From NCBI GenBank assembly GCA_945864145.1, contig CAMBAN010000014.1, positions 1 to 38,115 on the forward strand: a stretch of DNA of 38,115 nt. Direction: 5' to 3'. This DNA comes from an uncultured Lachnospiraceae bacterium (GTDB lineage: Bacteria; Bacillota; Clostridia; Lachnospirales; Lachnospiraceae). The notes beneath the pieces were generated by a model. The model had not been told where the DNA came from and ran no database searches. It worked only from the letters and a program-made list of their open reading frames with translations. Of this stretch, positions 18,181 through 27,944 are shown one piece after another (the first letter of the stretch is position 1; the number at the start of each line of letters is the position of its first letter). The position numbers and the translations under genes are program-made.

Positions 18181-19004
18181 TTATGCAATACGAAATTCTT
18201 TATACTGATTTAGACGGTACTCTGCTCAATTCCAATAAGGAAATATCAGAGGATACCATGAAAGCTATCCACGAGATGCTTACTCGCGGCAAAAAGCTGG
18301 TGCTTGCCTCCGGCAGACCGCTTCACAGTATTTTAGAAAGAAAAAATACTCTTGGTATTCCCAATCATAATGTTTATATCACAGCCTTTAATGGCTCCCA
18401 GCTCTATGACTGTGAACAGGATAAAATCATAGAAGAATATCGCGTGCCTATAGATACTGCTCAACAGATTTTCGATTTGGCTCATGAAAGAAATATTCAC
18501 ATTCATACCTTTCAGGATAAGAGTGTCATTAGTTGTGCAGATGATAAAGAGCTTGCCTACTATACTACTTACGTACCCTCTGATGTCATCATCAATCAAA
18601 AGCTCTCTGCTGTCATGAAAGAAGAACCCTTTAAATTATTGGCCATTGATTTAGAGGAGCCTGAAACCAAGCGCCTTGCAGCCTTTAAAGAAGATGTCCT
18701 TTCCTCTCCGCTTGGAGAAAAAATAAGCAGCGTATTTTCACACGCTACTTATCTTGAATTTTTCCGTAAGGATGCCGGGAAGGGCAATGGACTTATCCAT
18801 CTGTGTAACTATCTGCAAATTCCTGTAGAAGCTTCCATTTCTGTAGGTGACGAAGAAAACGACATTTCCATGATTTTAGCTGCCGGACTTGGTGTTGCCA
18901 TGAAAAATGCAGTCCCTGCCCTAAAGGAAAAAGCTTCCTATATAACAGAAAACGACAATGACCATAATGCCATTGCCGAAATCATTACCAAATTTATTTT
19001 TTAA
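18177..19004 (+). CDS. Cof-type HAD-IIB phosphatase
   Basis: The 275-residue protein has HAD motif I (YTDLDGTLLNSNK), motif II (LASGRP), a Lys in the FFRKDAGKGNG region for motif III, and motif IV GDEENDISM. The large C2-type cap between motifs II and III marks the Cof/YidA sugar- or cofactor-phosphate phosphatase group. Substrate unknown. The ATG at 18177 overlaps the PHP gene stop; a second ATG two codons later is an equally good start. Its 3' end overlaps the convergent SseB-like gene by 11 bases, so the two terminate into each other without a clear hairpin. Confidence 0.9.
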   Translation: MIMQYEILYTDLDGTLLNSNKEISEDTMKAIHEMLTRGKKLVLASGRPLHSILERKNTLGIPNHNVYITAFNGSQLYDCEQDKIIEEYRVPIDTAQQIFDLAHERNIHIHTFQDKSVISCADDKELAYYTTYVPSDVIINQKLSAVMKEEPFKLLAIDLEEPETKRLAAFKEDVLSSPLGEKISSVFSHATYLEFFRKDAGKGNGLIHLCNYLQIPVEASISVGDEENDISMILAAGLGVAMKNAVPALKEKASYITENDNDHNAIAEIITKFIF

Positions 19005-21120
19005 ATAATTTGCCAAAGAAAGAAGTTTTTCCTTCTTCTTCCGTTTTAGAAGTATCAGCAGCCTTTTCTGTTTCTGTTGTTTCAGTTTCTGCTACTGATA
19101 TTTTTATATTTTCCGGGTCAAGTTTGCAATCTAATAAAGTCATATAGGCTTCTACCGGATTGCATCCCTTTTCTTCTACAATTTTCTTTGCATCATAACC
19201 GTTATAGGTCAGCATACCCATAGGTGGGAACTCACCATTTCTTACATAAGAAACAAATTCCACAAAAATATCATTATCCAGCTTTAAGCGGTTGAATGCC
19301 ATCAATGCGTCTGCATATGCCATATCCAGACCCTGTGTCATGTAAATCAACAGCTCTTCCATAAGGGATTCTGCTTTCTTTCTCTGCTTTACGACATCTG
19401 ATAATAAGTGCACATCTACCAGGCAAAGGACATCCGGTCCATCTGTCAATACAGCAACCTTACTTACCTCTTCCAGTTTTTCCATAAAGTTTTCATTATC
19501 TACACTTGCCGGTGTCAACTTACCTGCTCCACCACGTCCTGCTTCAAAGCGATTGGTAATCAGTAAATAAGCCAGTTTATTTTTCAATGTAAAACTGCCA
19601 TCTTCTTCTCGTAAGGTATAGATAAATGGCTTTTCTAAAATAGAATCTGCAATAGGAACTGTCATCATATTCATGAGCTTATTGTACTTCTTCTTTGTTT
19701 CCTCATCTTCAGCCTGTCTGGCTGCATCAAAACAGAGACCAATCTGATTTAAGAGGTACATTTTTTCCGGAAGCGTACAAGTCGCTGCATAGGTCACAAC
19801 ATATAATGGTTCTTTCTTTACAACATCCTGTAATGCTTCCTTTCTTTCCTCCGGAATCCTATATTCATTATCCTGCTGTACAAAAGAAATCACTGGTAAA
19901 CGATAAACCGGCTTACCATCCTTTTCTGATTTCAATTTTTCATAGTCCTCGGCAGTTACCACCTTTTCCAACGCAGTTTCCATTCCTGCGCTCTCTAAGA
20001 AATATGGAATCTTACAGCCAATGGAATGGTCTGTATCCATGTCCAAATTTACAGTATGTACACCGCTTGCATTGGCAACAGCAAGCATGGTATGCAGATT
20101 TCTGATACGGTCAGCCTTTTTCAATACACCAATTGGATAAACACCATCAAAGACTGGAGTTATCGCAGGATTCTCAATGACATATCTGACAGCATCGTCA
20201 TATTTTTCAAACAGATACATCATGACATTGTCTTCTGTCATTTTTACAAGTAACGGAGTACCTACGCAGGAACGATAATCGCTTCTATTTGTTGCAAGTA
20301 AAATATAAAGCTCATCCATCTGTGCGTATTCATTGATACGAGCCTTTACCTTTTCTTCATTCCATTCAGGCTTTTTATAATAATTGCTAATATCGATGGT
20401 CGCCGGATCATATTCAATCCAGTAATTACGATGGGGTTCTATCACTATCTGCAGCTTACCCTTTACAAACTGGGAAAGTAAAGATAAACGATATCGGTTA
20501 ATCGGTTTCTTATCAGGATTAAAACGCATCGCACTTTCTGCTGTCAGAAATACCTTTAAAGACTCATAGTCATAATCTTCAGCAGTCGCCGGCGTACCGT
20601 CCTTCTTTCTACGTAAAGTCATAAGCTCGATAGTCTGCTTTTCATCTTTTGCCTTTGTAAGGTCCGGCAAATGCCCAATGATAAATACATTTTTGTTCCA
20701 CATATTGGCAATTGCTTCTTCTTTTGACATTCTTTCGATAGAAGCCGTATAGAGATAATGATAGCTTTCTACATAATCCTCATAAAGTCTCAAATCCTTA
20801 GCAGACAGATACTTTTCTTCACAAAGTGCATAATTTTGTGCACCTTGTTCAATTGGGGTAATATGTAATACCAGCCCTGCTACTTTTTCATCAAAGACCT
20901 GGTAAATCACCTCACCTAACTTATCCTCATGATAAGCATATCTGTGATTGCTATATTTCTTTGCCTTACTTACATAAGCATTATAATATTCTTTGTCAAA
21001 AAATACATGGAGTGCATTGTCGAATACTTCCTCTTCATCACGCTGCATAACCATGACATCCTTGTCAAACCCTTCAAATAAACGTAATTGCCATACTGTA
21101 ATATTAGATTTTCTTTCCAC
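18994..21120 (-). CDS. large SseB-like domain protein, function unknown
   Basis: A 708-residue cytosolic-looking protein without signal peptide or clear membrane segment. Several stretches resemble SseB N-terminal-type domains, for example MDELYILLATNRSDYRSCVGTPLLVK and the following MMYLFEKYDDAVRYV, and a related pattern near residues 490-580; I infer repeated SseB-like modules. The last 45 residues are a Glu/Thr-rich low-complexity linker followed by SFFGKLFKK, a short amphipathic basic end that could touch membrane or another protein. The start is a GTG at 21120 with AGGGAAG upstream. It is the last gene of the pheA-ppk operon. No enzymatic motif was recognised. Confidence 0.75.
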   Translation of the reverse strand: MERKSNITVWQLRLFEGFDKDVMVMQRDEEEVFDNALHVFFDKEYYNAYVSKAKKYSNHRYAYHEDKLGEVIYQVFDEKVAGLVLHITPIEQGAQNYALCEEKYLSAKDLRLYEDYVESYHYLYTASIERMSKEEAIANMWNKNVFIIGHLPDLTKAKDEKQTIELMTLRRKKDGTPATAEDYDYESLKVFLTAESAMRFNPDKKPINRYRLSLLSQFVKGKLQIVIEPHRNYWIEYDPATIDISNYYKKPEWNEEKVKARINEYAQMDELYILLATNRSDYRSCVGTPLLVKMTEDNVMMYLFEKYDDAVRYVIENPAITPVFDGVYPIGVLKKADRIRNLHTMLAVANASGVHTVNLDMDTDHSIGCKIPYFLESAGMETALEKVVTAEDYEKLKSEKDGKPVYRLPVISFVQQDNEYRIPEERKEALQDVVKKEPLYVVTYAATCTLPEKMYLLNQIGLCFDAARQAEDEETKKKYNKLMNMMTVPIADSILEKPFIYTLREEDGSFTLKNKLAYLLITNRFEAGRGGAGKLTPASVDNENFMEKLEEVSKVAVLTDGPDVLCLVDVHLLSDVVKQRKKAESLMEELLIYMTQGLDMAYADALMAFNRLKLDNDIFVEFVSYVRNGEFPPMGMLTYNGYDAKKIVEEKGCNPVEAYMTLLDCKLDPENIKISVAETETTETEKAADTSKTEEEGKTSFFGKLFKK

Positions 21121-21148
21121 TTAAACTTCCCTAACCTTCTCTTTCTTC

Positions 21149-21412
21149 CTAGCTCTCTACAATAAGGTATCTGCCGTCTCCCACATCAAATACCTCCGGA
21201 GCTTCTAAAATTTCTTCTTTAGACTGTCCCTCTAAATCGATGCCCTCTTCATCGAAGTAATCCCATACCTCATCAATAGAATTTACGACAACTGCCATAC
21301 ATTCCTCTAAAAATGCTTCTGCCTCGTCTATGTTGTCTGCTACCGTCTCCGGTAAAAGCTGTAATTGATTTTTTACAAAGCATGTTAATACCGCTTCATC
21401 ATATTCGTGCAT
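21149..21412 (-). CDS. small acidic protein, function unknown
   Basis: The 87-residue protein has about 25 Asp/Glu against 3 Lys/Arg and two Cys, and no signal or membrane helix. The sequence alternates helix-like acidic stretches (DNIDEAEAFLEECM, SIDEVWDYFDEEGIDL) with a C-terminal strand-like end (DGRYLIVES). AAGGTGG lies seven bases before the ATG. It sits between the HAD and SseB-like genes with gaps of 26 and 28 bases, so it is part of the same operon. I do not recognise the family. Confidence 0.8.
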   Translation of the reverse strand: MHEYDEAVLTCFVKNQLQLLPETVADNIDEAEAFLEECMAVVVNSIDEVWDYFDEEGIDLEGQSKEEILEAPEVFDVGDGRYLIVES

Positions 21413-21438
21413 AAAAAAGCCACCTTTCTTTCGTGTAT

Positions 21439-22230
21439 CTATAACAACTCTCTGACTATCTGATAAACACCCTTTTCCGCATAAGATGGGCAGATATGGT
21501 CTGCTGCTTTTTTCACATTTTCTCTTGCCGTAGCTACTGCATAACTTGTCCCGGCCTGCTCGAGCATTCCGATATCATTATCATTATCGCCAAAAGCCAT
21601 TGTCTCCTCTTGTCTTAGCTTAAAATAATTTATCAGAAAATGCAACCCTTGACCTTTATCAACTTTAAAATCCATAAAATCGACCCATTCTTCGCCTGCC
21701 ATAGTTGCCTTGACTTTATCCTTCCACTTCGCAATAAATTTCTGCTCAGCAAGCGCCCTGATGCCCTCTTTTCTATAAATCGATACTTTCATAATGGGCT
21801 CCTTCGTAGCAAGAACATCCTCTACCAGTTCATAACGATTGCGATATCCATTACGAATAAGTTCGATAAACTCTCTGTTATCTGTTTCCATAAGAGTAGC
21901 CCCCGGTGTGGAAACAATGCATTCGCACTCATCACGGTACTGTCTGTACATTTTTACAATACCCTCCACATCCTCGCGCTTCATAGGTGTAATCTGTAAA
22001 TTTTCCTGCCTGTATACAATATGTGCACCATTTTCGGCAATATATATAATATCGTCAGCCACATCCTTAAACATATTTCTGATACTATAATACTGTCTGC
22101 CACTGGCTACACAAAATAAAATCCCTTTTTCCTTTAATTTTTTAATTGTTTCCGGAAGCTCCGGGTAAATGAATGGACTTGAATCCTTTACCAAAGTACC
22201 ATCTACATCACTTGCTATCAGTTTAATCAT
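21439..22230 (-). CDS. Cof-type HAD-IIB phosphatase
   Basis: The 263-residue protein shows motif I ASDVDGTLVKDSS, motif II VASGRQYYS, the motif III Lys in the DFKVDKGQG segment and motif IV FGDNDNDIGML, with a C2-type cap between. It is only distantly similar to the HAD protein at 18177-19004. Such enzymes dephosphorylate small sugar or cofactor phosphates; the substrate is open. The ATG overlaps the end of maf by eight bases, so it is translationally coupled to it in the ppk operon. Confidence 0.9.
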   Translation of the reverse strand: MIKLIASDVDGTLVKDSSPFIYPELPETIKKLKEKGILFCVASGRQYYSIRNMFKDVADDIIYIAENGAHIVYRQENLQITPMKREDVEGIVKMYRQYRDECECIVSTPGATLMETDNREFIELIRNGYRNRYELVEDVLATKEPIMKVSIYRKEGIRALAEQKFIAKWKDKVKATMAGEEWVDFMDFKVDKGQGLHFLINYFKLRQEETMAFGDNDNDIGMLEQAGTSYAVATARENVKKAADHICPSYAEKGVYQIVRELL

Positions 22231-22813
22231 GCAAAACCTCTATTCCAAGCTTTTTCATTTCCTGCATTAATCTTGCAACAGGAAGTCCTACTACGTTATT
22301 ATAATCTCCACATATTCCCTGAATATACGCGGCACATTTACCTTGTATTGCATAAGAACCTGCCTTATCTAACGGCTCCCCTGTTGCAACATACTCTTCA
22401 ATCTCTTTCTCAGACATCGGATACATAGTCACATCTGTTTTTTCTGAAAAAGTATGTATTTTTTTACCTGATTTTGAACATTGGATAATGGTAACGCCTG
22501 TATAGACCTGATGTGTCTGGTTTTGCAGCATGCTTAACACTTCTTTTGCATTTTCCGCATCCTTTGGCTTTCCCAAGACCTGCGTACCATATGCCACCAG
22601 TGTATCTGCTCCGATAATAACTACTTCTTCTTTTTCTAAACGTTCTGCAACCTCAGTTGCCTTTTGCAAAGAAAGTTCCTCCACAATTTCACTCGGAACT
22701 GTTTTACTGATGATTTCCTCTCCATGCGCTGCCAAAATTTCGAATTTCAGTCCAATCTGCTCTAAAAGTTCTTTTCTTCTTGGCGAACCTGATGCCAATA
22801 TCAACCTTACCAC
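22223..22813 (-). CDS. maf: Maf-family nucleoside triphosphate pyrophosphatase
   Basis: The 196-residue protein begins with the defining LASGSPRRKELL motif (residues 5-16), followed by VIIGADTLVAYG and a GEPLDKAGSYAIQGK segment; these form the nucleotide pocket. Maf proteins hydrolyse non-canonical or modified nucleoside triphosphates such as dTTP/UTP analogues and are linked to septum control in Bacillus. The start is a GTG at 22813 with AGGAAAG upstream. It lies 29 bases after ppk and overlaps the HAD gene. Family members differ in nucleotide preference, which is not decided here. Confidence 0.95.
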   Translation of the reverse strand: MVRLILASGSPRRKELLEQIGLKFEILAAHGEEIISKTVPSEIVEELSLQKATEVAERLEKEEVVIIGADTLVAYGTQVLGKPKDAENAKEVLSMLQNQTHQVYTGVTIIQCSKSGKKIHTFSEKTDVTMYPMSEKEIEEYVATGEPLDKAGSYAIQGKCAAYIQGICGDYNNVVGLPVARLMQEMKKLGIEVLHD

Positions 22814-22842
22814 GTTACCTGCTTTCCTTTCCTACACTTTTC

Positions 22843-25029
22843 CTACGTCTCATCCATATGCGTTTCAGGAATAAAAGTTCTTTGTTCCTTTGCTTCCTTT
22901 ACCTTTGCGGTTGCAAGCTGCATATATTCCCTGCAAAATTCTTCCTGCGCATTGTATAAAGGCTTTCCTCTCCTGTCAACCTTTTCATATGTGCCATCCT
23001 TTTTCAAAATATGTGCCTTTTGTGTATCGTTAAGCTGCACCTCTAACACATGCCATACCTTTTTCTTCAAGCTTTCATCCAATACCGGGAATAAAATCTC
23101 CACACGTCTTTCCAAATTTCGAGGCATCCAATCAGCACTACCCATATAAATTTCTTCCTTACCCGCATTTTCAAAGTAGAAAATTCTGGCATGCTCCAGG
23201 AAATTACCTACAATGGAACGTACAGAAATATTATTATGAATACCCGGCACATCTGTCCGCAAGCAGCAGATACCTCTGACAATCAGCTCTATTTTAACGC
23301 CTGCTGCTGCTGCCTCATAAAGTGCCTTAATCACATCAGGATCACATAGAGAATTCATTTTTGCTACAATACGGGCCGGTCTGTTTGCCAAAGCATTATC
23401 CTTTTCTCTATTGATTAAGAAAAGGAACTTATCCTTTAGCCACAATGGTGCCAATGCCAGATGATTCCAGCCAAGCGGCTCAGAATAACCGGAAAGCATA
23501 TTAAATACTGCGGTTGCATCCTCACCGATAGCTTCATTACAGGTCAACACACCCAGGTCTGTGTACAGCTTTGCAGTCTGGTCATTGTAGTTACCTGTTC
23601 CCAAATGTACGTATCTGCAAATACCATGCTCCTCTTTTCTGACCACTAAAGTAATTTTACAGTGTGTCTTTAATCCTACCAGCCCATAAATAACGTGGCA
23701 CCCTGCTTTCTCCAGTTTTTTCGCCCAAATGATATTATTCTCTTCATCAAAACGGGCCTTCAGTTCTACTAATACAGATACCTGTTTTCCATTTTCAGCA
23801 GCCTGAGCAAGTGCTGCAATAATCGGTGAATTACCGCTGACACGATACAGCGTCTGTTTAATCGCCAATACATCCGGGTCTTTTGCCGCCTGCTTAATAA
23901 AGTCAACAACCGGGGCAAAGGTTTCATATGGATGGTGAAGCAAAATATCATGCTTTCTGATTTCTTCAAACAGATTAGCATCCTGAGCAAGCTCTGCTAC
24001 AGGCTGCGGTGTATATGGTTTTGTTTTTAACGGCTCAAATCCCGGCAAACCATACATTTTCATTAAAAAGGTCAAATCCAAAGGTCCCGGAATATAATAA
24101 ATATCCTGCTCCTCAATCATTAACTCCTTCTCGATAATCTCCATCAAACGCTGGTCCATGCCCTCTTCAACTTCCAAACGGATGACCTGTCCCCATTGTC
24201 TCATTTTTAACTGTTTTTCAATCTCTTTTAATAAATCAGCTGCATCATCCTCTTCAATGGAAAGGTCCGCATTTCTCATAATACGGAATGGAAAAACACA
24301 CTCAATATCATAGTTTAAAAAGAGCTTATCCATATTTCTTTCCACAATCTGCTCTAAAAGAATGACTCTTTTTACACCGGCTTTTTCAGGTAGCTGCACA
24401 ATTCTTGGAATTACACTTGGGATTTGCACCATCGCTAATTCCAATTCTTTTTCTACCGTACCGCTCTTTCTTTGGAAAAGGTGTCTTCGAATAAGTCTCT
24501 TTTCTTCATCCTTTTTTGCAACCAACGCTCCCAAGTTTAAAGATTTATTTCTAATCAAAGGAAATGGTCTTGAAGAATCTACTGCCATAGGAGTTAAAAC
24601 AGGATAGACATTGTCCTGGAAATAACGGTCTACAAACTTTGCATCCTCTGCGCTTAAATCCTCATGACGTTCGATGACTTCTAAGCCATTCATTGCAAGT
24701 AGCGGTAATAAGGAACGGTTATAAGTGTTATACTGCTCTTCTACCAGCTGATGCGTTGCCACATTTACTGCATCCAACTGTTCCTTTGCAGTCATACCTG
24801 CAATATCTTTCTTTTCATAGCCGGCATTTACCATATCTTTTAAGGATGCTACTCGTACCATAAAAAATTCGTCCAGATTGGATGCCGTAATACTTAAAAA
24901 TTTTAAACGTTCAAATAACGGTATATTTTTATCCTTTGCTTCTCCTAATACACGCTGGTCAAATGCAACCCAGCTTAATTCTCTATTATAATAATACTCG
25001 GGCTTACTGTAGTCGTAAGTTTCTGCCAT
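22843..25029 (-). CDS. ppk: polyphosphate kinase (PPK1)
   Basis: The 728-residue enzyme polymerises the gamma-phosphate of ATP into polyphosphate. It opens with NRELSWVAFDQRVL (N domain), has KQTLYRVSGNSPI and the catalytic YVHLGTGNYNDQTAKLYTDLG with the phosphorylated His, and the second phospholipase D-like motif GSADWMPRNLERRVE near the C-terminus. Length is normal for PPK1. AGGAGGGG precedes the ATG. It lies 30 bases after the exopolyphosphatase gene, so synthesis and breakdown enzymes share a transcript. Confidence 0.98.
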   Translation of the reverse strand: MAETYDYSKPEYYYNRELSWVAFDQRVLGEAKDKNIPLFERLKFLSITASNLDEFFMVRVASLKDMVNAGYEKKDIAGMTAKEQLDAVNVATHQLVEEQYNTYNRSLLPLLAMNGLEVIERHEDLSAEDAKFVDRYFQDNVYPVLTPMAVDSSRPFPLIRNKSLNLGALVAKKDEEKRLIRRHLFQRKSGTVEKELELAMVQIPSVIPRIVQLPEKAGVKRVILLEQIVERNMDKLFLNYDIECVFPFRIMRNADLSIEEDDAADLLKEIEKQLKMRQWGQVIRLEVEEGMDQRLMEIIEKELMIEEQDIYYIPGPLDLTFLMKMYGLPGFEPLKTKPYTPQPVAELAQDANLFEEIRKHDILLHHPYETFAPVVDFIKQAAKDPDVLAIKQTLYRVSGNSPIIAALAQAAENGKQVSVLVELKARFDEENNIIWAKKLEKAGCHVIYGLVGLKTHCKITLVVRKEEHGICRYVHLGTGNYNDQTAKLYTDLGVLTCNEAIGEDATAVFNMLSGYSEPLGWNHLALAPLWLKDKFLFLINREKDNALANRPARIVAKMNSLCDPDVIKALYEAAAAGVKIELIVRGICCLRTDVPGIHNNISVRSIVGNFLEHARIFYFENAGKEEIYMGSADWMPRNLERRVEILFPVLDESLKKKVWHVLEVQLNDTQKAHILKKDGTYEKVDRRGKPLYNAQEEFCREYMQLATAKVKEAKEQRTFIPETHMDET

Positions 25030-25059
25030 ACTTTTTTCCCCTCCTTTATGAAAGTTTTC

Positions 25060-26607
25060 CTAAAAATTTTTCTTTTTCTGTTTAATGACCGGTTTTACAT
25101 TGAATACTTCTTCAAAGAAAGTCGCATTTCTTTCAAACAATCCGATTTCCAGTGTCATGTCTGCATTGGTTTCTACTGTAATAATCATAGAATCCTCTTT
25201 AAAGGAAATACTAATCTGCTCACATTTTTCACGATGACTGATATCCAAGCCTTCTGCAAGTCGTAAGATAGCAGTCAGCTTTGCAATTCGCAAATATGAC
25301 TCACGTGTCAGTGTCGTCATTTTTCCTAAAGTTTCATAATATTCAAACGGCTCTGTTACATATTTGGTTATATACGCAACAATCTTACGTTCCAAATGTG
25401 ACAGTCCTATCATTTCTGTAGCAAGTACAATATTATAAGAATTTTCTCCGACATTGTTCAAACTGATAAATCTGCCACAATCGCACAAAATAGCCGCAAG
25501 CTGCAAAAGCAGCCTGTCTCTTTTTGTTAATCCGTGAATTTTTTTCAGTGCATCAAACAAAGTCAGTGCATTCTGCTCTCTTTCCTTTGTTCTGATTTCA
25601 CTACTTTTATATCGCTTGTTGATATCTCTTGCACAGGCAAGAATATCCTGTTCAAAGTTGTGTGATTCGACAAGCAGCTTCTTTTTCTCTGCATACTCAT
25701 ATGCCATACCATCGCACAGGCTTACTCCCGGTGCCCAAAGCATATTGGCACCAAGTATTTTAATCATATCTTTAATCATCAAGGCAGACAAATACAGTAA
25801 GGAAGTGTTTTCTTCAGGAACACCTAACGTATGCGCAATTTCCTGAGATTTTTTCTGCTTCATCTGGTCTACAAAATCCAAAAACTCTTCTACCAGAATA
25901 TGACCTGATTTATTGGTCTTAATCAAACCCTTCTGTATAATCAGAGAAACATAGTCATCCACTAAAATAATATTTTCAATGCCTCTGTTTCCCACAAACA
26001 TTTCCTTAAAGCTCTGTAATCTGTCACTGACAAATTCATCTACGATTTCATCCAGTTGATATGAGCGATAAGACAGTCTGCTCATTTCTTCACGCAGACG
26101 AAGGACACCCGGCTTGATATTCTGTGTGGTTACAAGGCTGTCCTTATCAAACAGAGAAATCTGCATACTTCCGCCGCCAATATCAATGAAGGCAGTTCCT
26201 TTTTCAATGATGTTTTGAAAATCCTGTCCCTTAGAAGCAACTGACTTGTAATCAAGGAAACGCTGTTCAGAGTTTCCCAATACTTCTATGGAAATACCGG
26301 TCCTTGTTTGTATCTGGTCTAACAAAATCAGCGTATTTTTTGTTTCTCGGATAGCACTGGTGCCATATGCCTTGTATGCATCCACCTTATAAGATTTCAT
26401 AATCTGCGTAAATTCACGCAACATCCTACAAAGCTCATCAATACGTTCATTACTCAATTTTCCGGTAAAATAAGAATCCGTACCAAGCTCAATTCTATGT
26501 CTGATATGGTCGATTTCCTTAATACCATTATTAGAAGATATTTCAAATATCTTCATTGATAATTCATACGAGCCGATATCTATGGCTGCAAATGTCTGGT
26601 ACCCCAT
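25060..26607 (-). CDS. ppx: Ppx/GppA-type exopolyphosphatase
   Basis: The 515-residue protein is an actin-fold phosphatase of the Ppx/GppA family: FAAIDIGSYELSMKIFEIS at the N-terminus, AYGTSAIRETKN near 102-113 and AFIDIGGGSMQIS near 138-150 are its phosphate-loop motifs. The first loop reads DIGSYE rather than DIGSNS, and the C-terminal HD-like domain reads LCDCGRFI where many relatives have LHDIG, so that domain is probably not a metal hydrolase. The enzyme would degrade polyphosphate or pppGpp. It lies directly upstream of ppk. AAGGGGG precedes the ATG. Confidence 0.9.
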   Translation of the reverse strand: MGYQTFAAIDIGSYELSMKIFEISSNNGIKEIDHIRHRIELGTDSYFTGKLSNERIDELCRMLREFTQIMKSYKVDAYKAYGTSAIRETKNTLILLDQIQTRTGISIEVLGNSEQRFLDYKSVASKGQDFQNIIEKGTAFIDIGGGSMQISLFDKDSLVTTQNIKPGVLRLREEMSRLSYRSYQLDEIVDEFVSDRLQSFKEMFVGNRGIENIILVDDYVSLIIQKGLIKTNKSGHILVEEFLDFVDQMKQKKSQEIAHTLGVPEENTSLLYLSALMIKDMIKILGANMLWAPGVSLCDGMAYEYAEKKKLLVESHNFEQDILACARDINKRYKSSEIRTKEREQNALTLFDALKKIHGLTKRDRLLLQLAAILCDCGRFISLNNVGENSYNIVLATEMIGLSHLERKIVAYITKYVTEPFEYYETLGKMTTLTRESYLRIAKLTAILRLAEGLDISHREKCEQISISFKEDSMIITVETNADMTLEIGLFERNATFFEEVFNVKPVIKQKKKNF

Positions 26608-26625
26608 ATGTTTCCCCCTTGTTTC

Positions 26626-27924
26626 TTATTTACAGTCCTTTCCCGCAAGATAATCGATGAATTGCTGTGCAGTTCTGCCGGAGAGTCCACCATGGGAAAG
26701 CTCCCACTTATTCGCTTCCAGCAATAACTCCCCCTCATCCATAGAAATATCGTTACGTTTTGCAAGGACCTTAACAATCTCCTGGAATTCTTTTTTATTT
26801 GGTGCACAGAAGAAAATAGATACACCAAATCTGGCAACTAAAGAAAGCTTCTCCTGAACCGTATCTGATGCATGTAAATCATCTCTTCTTTCTTCCTTAT
26901 CAGAGAATTTCTCACGTACTAAATGTCTTCTGTTAGAGGTTGCATAAATGAGTACATTATCCGGTTTTACCTCTAAACCACCCTCAATAATTGCCTTTAA
27001 ATACTTGTATTCTATTTCAAACTCTTCAAAGCTCAAATCATCCATATAGATGATGAACTTGTAATTTCTATTTTTGATTTGTGCAATAACGTCATTTAAG
27101 TCCTGGAACTGATGCTTATATACTTCAATCATTCGAAGTCCCTGGTCATAATACTTATTGATAATGCCTTTAATGCTTGATGATTTACCGGTTCCGGCGT
27201 CACCAAAAAGCAGACAGTTGTTGGCAGGTCTTCCCTGCACAAATGCCTCTGTATTATCAATCAGCTTCTTTTTAGCTATTTCATAGCCTACCAAATCCTC
27301 TAATTTTACATGGTCAATATTTTTGATGGCTTTGATTTCCATTTCTCCTCCCTCCGGATGAGAAATACGAAACGACTTATTTAAGCCAAATTTGCCAACG
27401 CCAAAATGTTCGTAGAAGGAAGTAATGATATCTTTTACTTCTTCTGCAGAAGCTGCTTTTCCAATCTGTACTGCCACTTCGCAAATCTGGTCTCTGATTC
27501 TGCCATTATACACACGGCTCTTTTCATAATTGCCTTCAAAGTGTGCAATATAGGTTAAATATTCTTTTCCGAACATTTCCCCCATCTTTGTAAAGTCATA
27601 ATCAATGAATTCCTTCATAATCTGAAAATCATGAAGTGCTACCTCATTTAAAGTGCCTTCCAAATTGCCTTTGATTTCACAACCAAGACTATAGGAATTT
27701 TCATCATTTACCAGAAGATTTGCCAAAAAGCAATGCCACAGATTGCCATGAAAACCATGATGGGCTGCTTTATCCAAAATGCGGTGAATACAGTCAAAGA
27801 AAAGACTTTCTCTATCCTCTCTATTGTAGTAATCATCATCATAGTGAGCCATCAACCATGCCATGTCTCTCAGTAAACTGTCTTCCTTCAAATTACGATA
27901 TATGATTAATTCATTTTCCTTCAT
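26626..27924 (-). CDS. DUF815-type AAA ATPase
   Basis: The 432-residue protein has a helical N-terminal half without known motif and a C-terminal P-loop domain: Walker A LFGDAGTGKSSSIKG (near 240-254), Walker B FIIYMDDLSFEE, sensor LIYATSNRRHLVREKFSD and an arginine-rich SLVARFGVSIFF segment. The order and wording match the DUF815 group of AAA proteins, which is widespread in Clostridia but whose role is not established. It lies between pheA and ppx with gaps of about 20 bases, so it is cotranscribed. AGGATATTATC precedes the ATG. Confidence 0.88.
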   Translation of the reverse strand: MKENELIIYRNLKEDSLLRDMAWLMAHYDDDYYNREDRESLFFDCIHRILDKAAHHGFHGNLWHCFLANLLVNDENSYSLGCEIKGNLEGTLNEVALHDFQIMKEFIDYDFTKMGEMFGKEYLTYIAHFEGNYEKSRVYNGRIRDQICEVAVQIGKAASAEEVKDIITSFYEHFGVGKFGLNKSFRISHPEGGEMEIKAIKNIDHVKLEDLVGYEIAKKKLIDNTEAFVQGRPANNCLLFGDAGTGKSSSIKGIINKYYDQGLRMIEVYKHQFQDLNDVIAQIKNRNYKFIIYMDDLSFEEFEIEYKYLKAIIEGGLEVKPDNVLIYATSNRRHLVREKFSDKEERRDDLHASDTVQEKLSLVARFGVSIFFCAPNKKEFQEIVKVLAKRNDISMDEGELLLEANKWELSHGGLSGRTAQQFIDYLAGKDCK

Positions 27925-27944
27925 GATAATATCCTGACTTTCTC

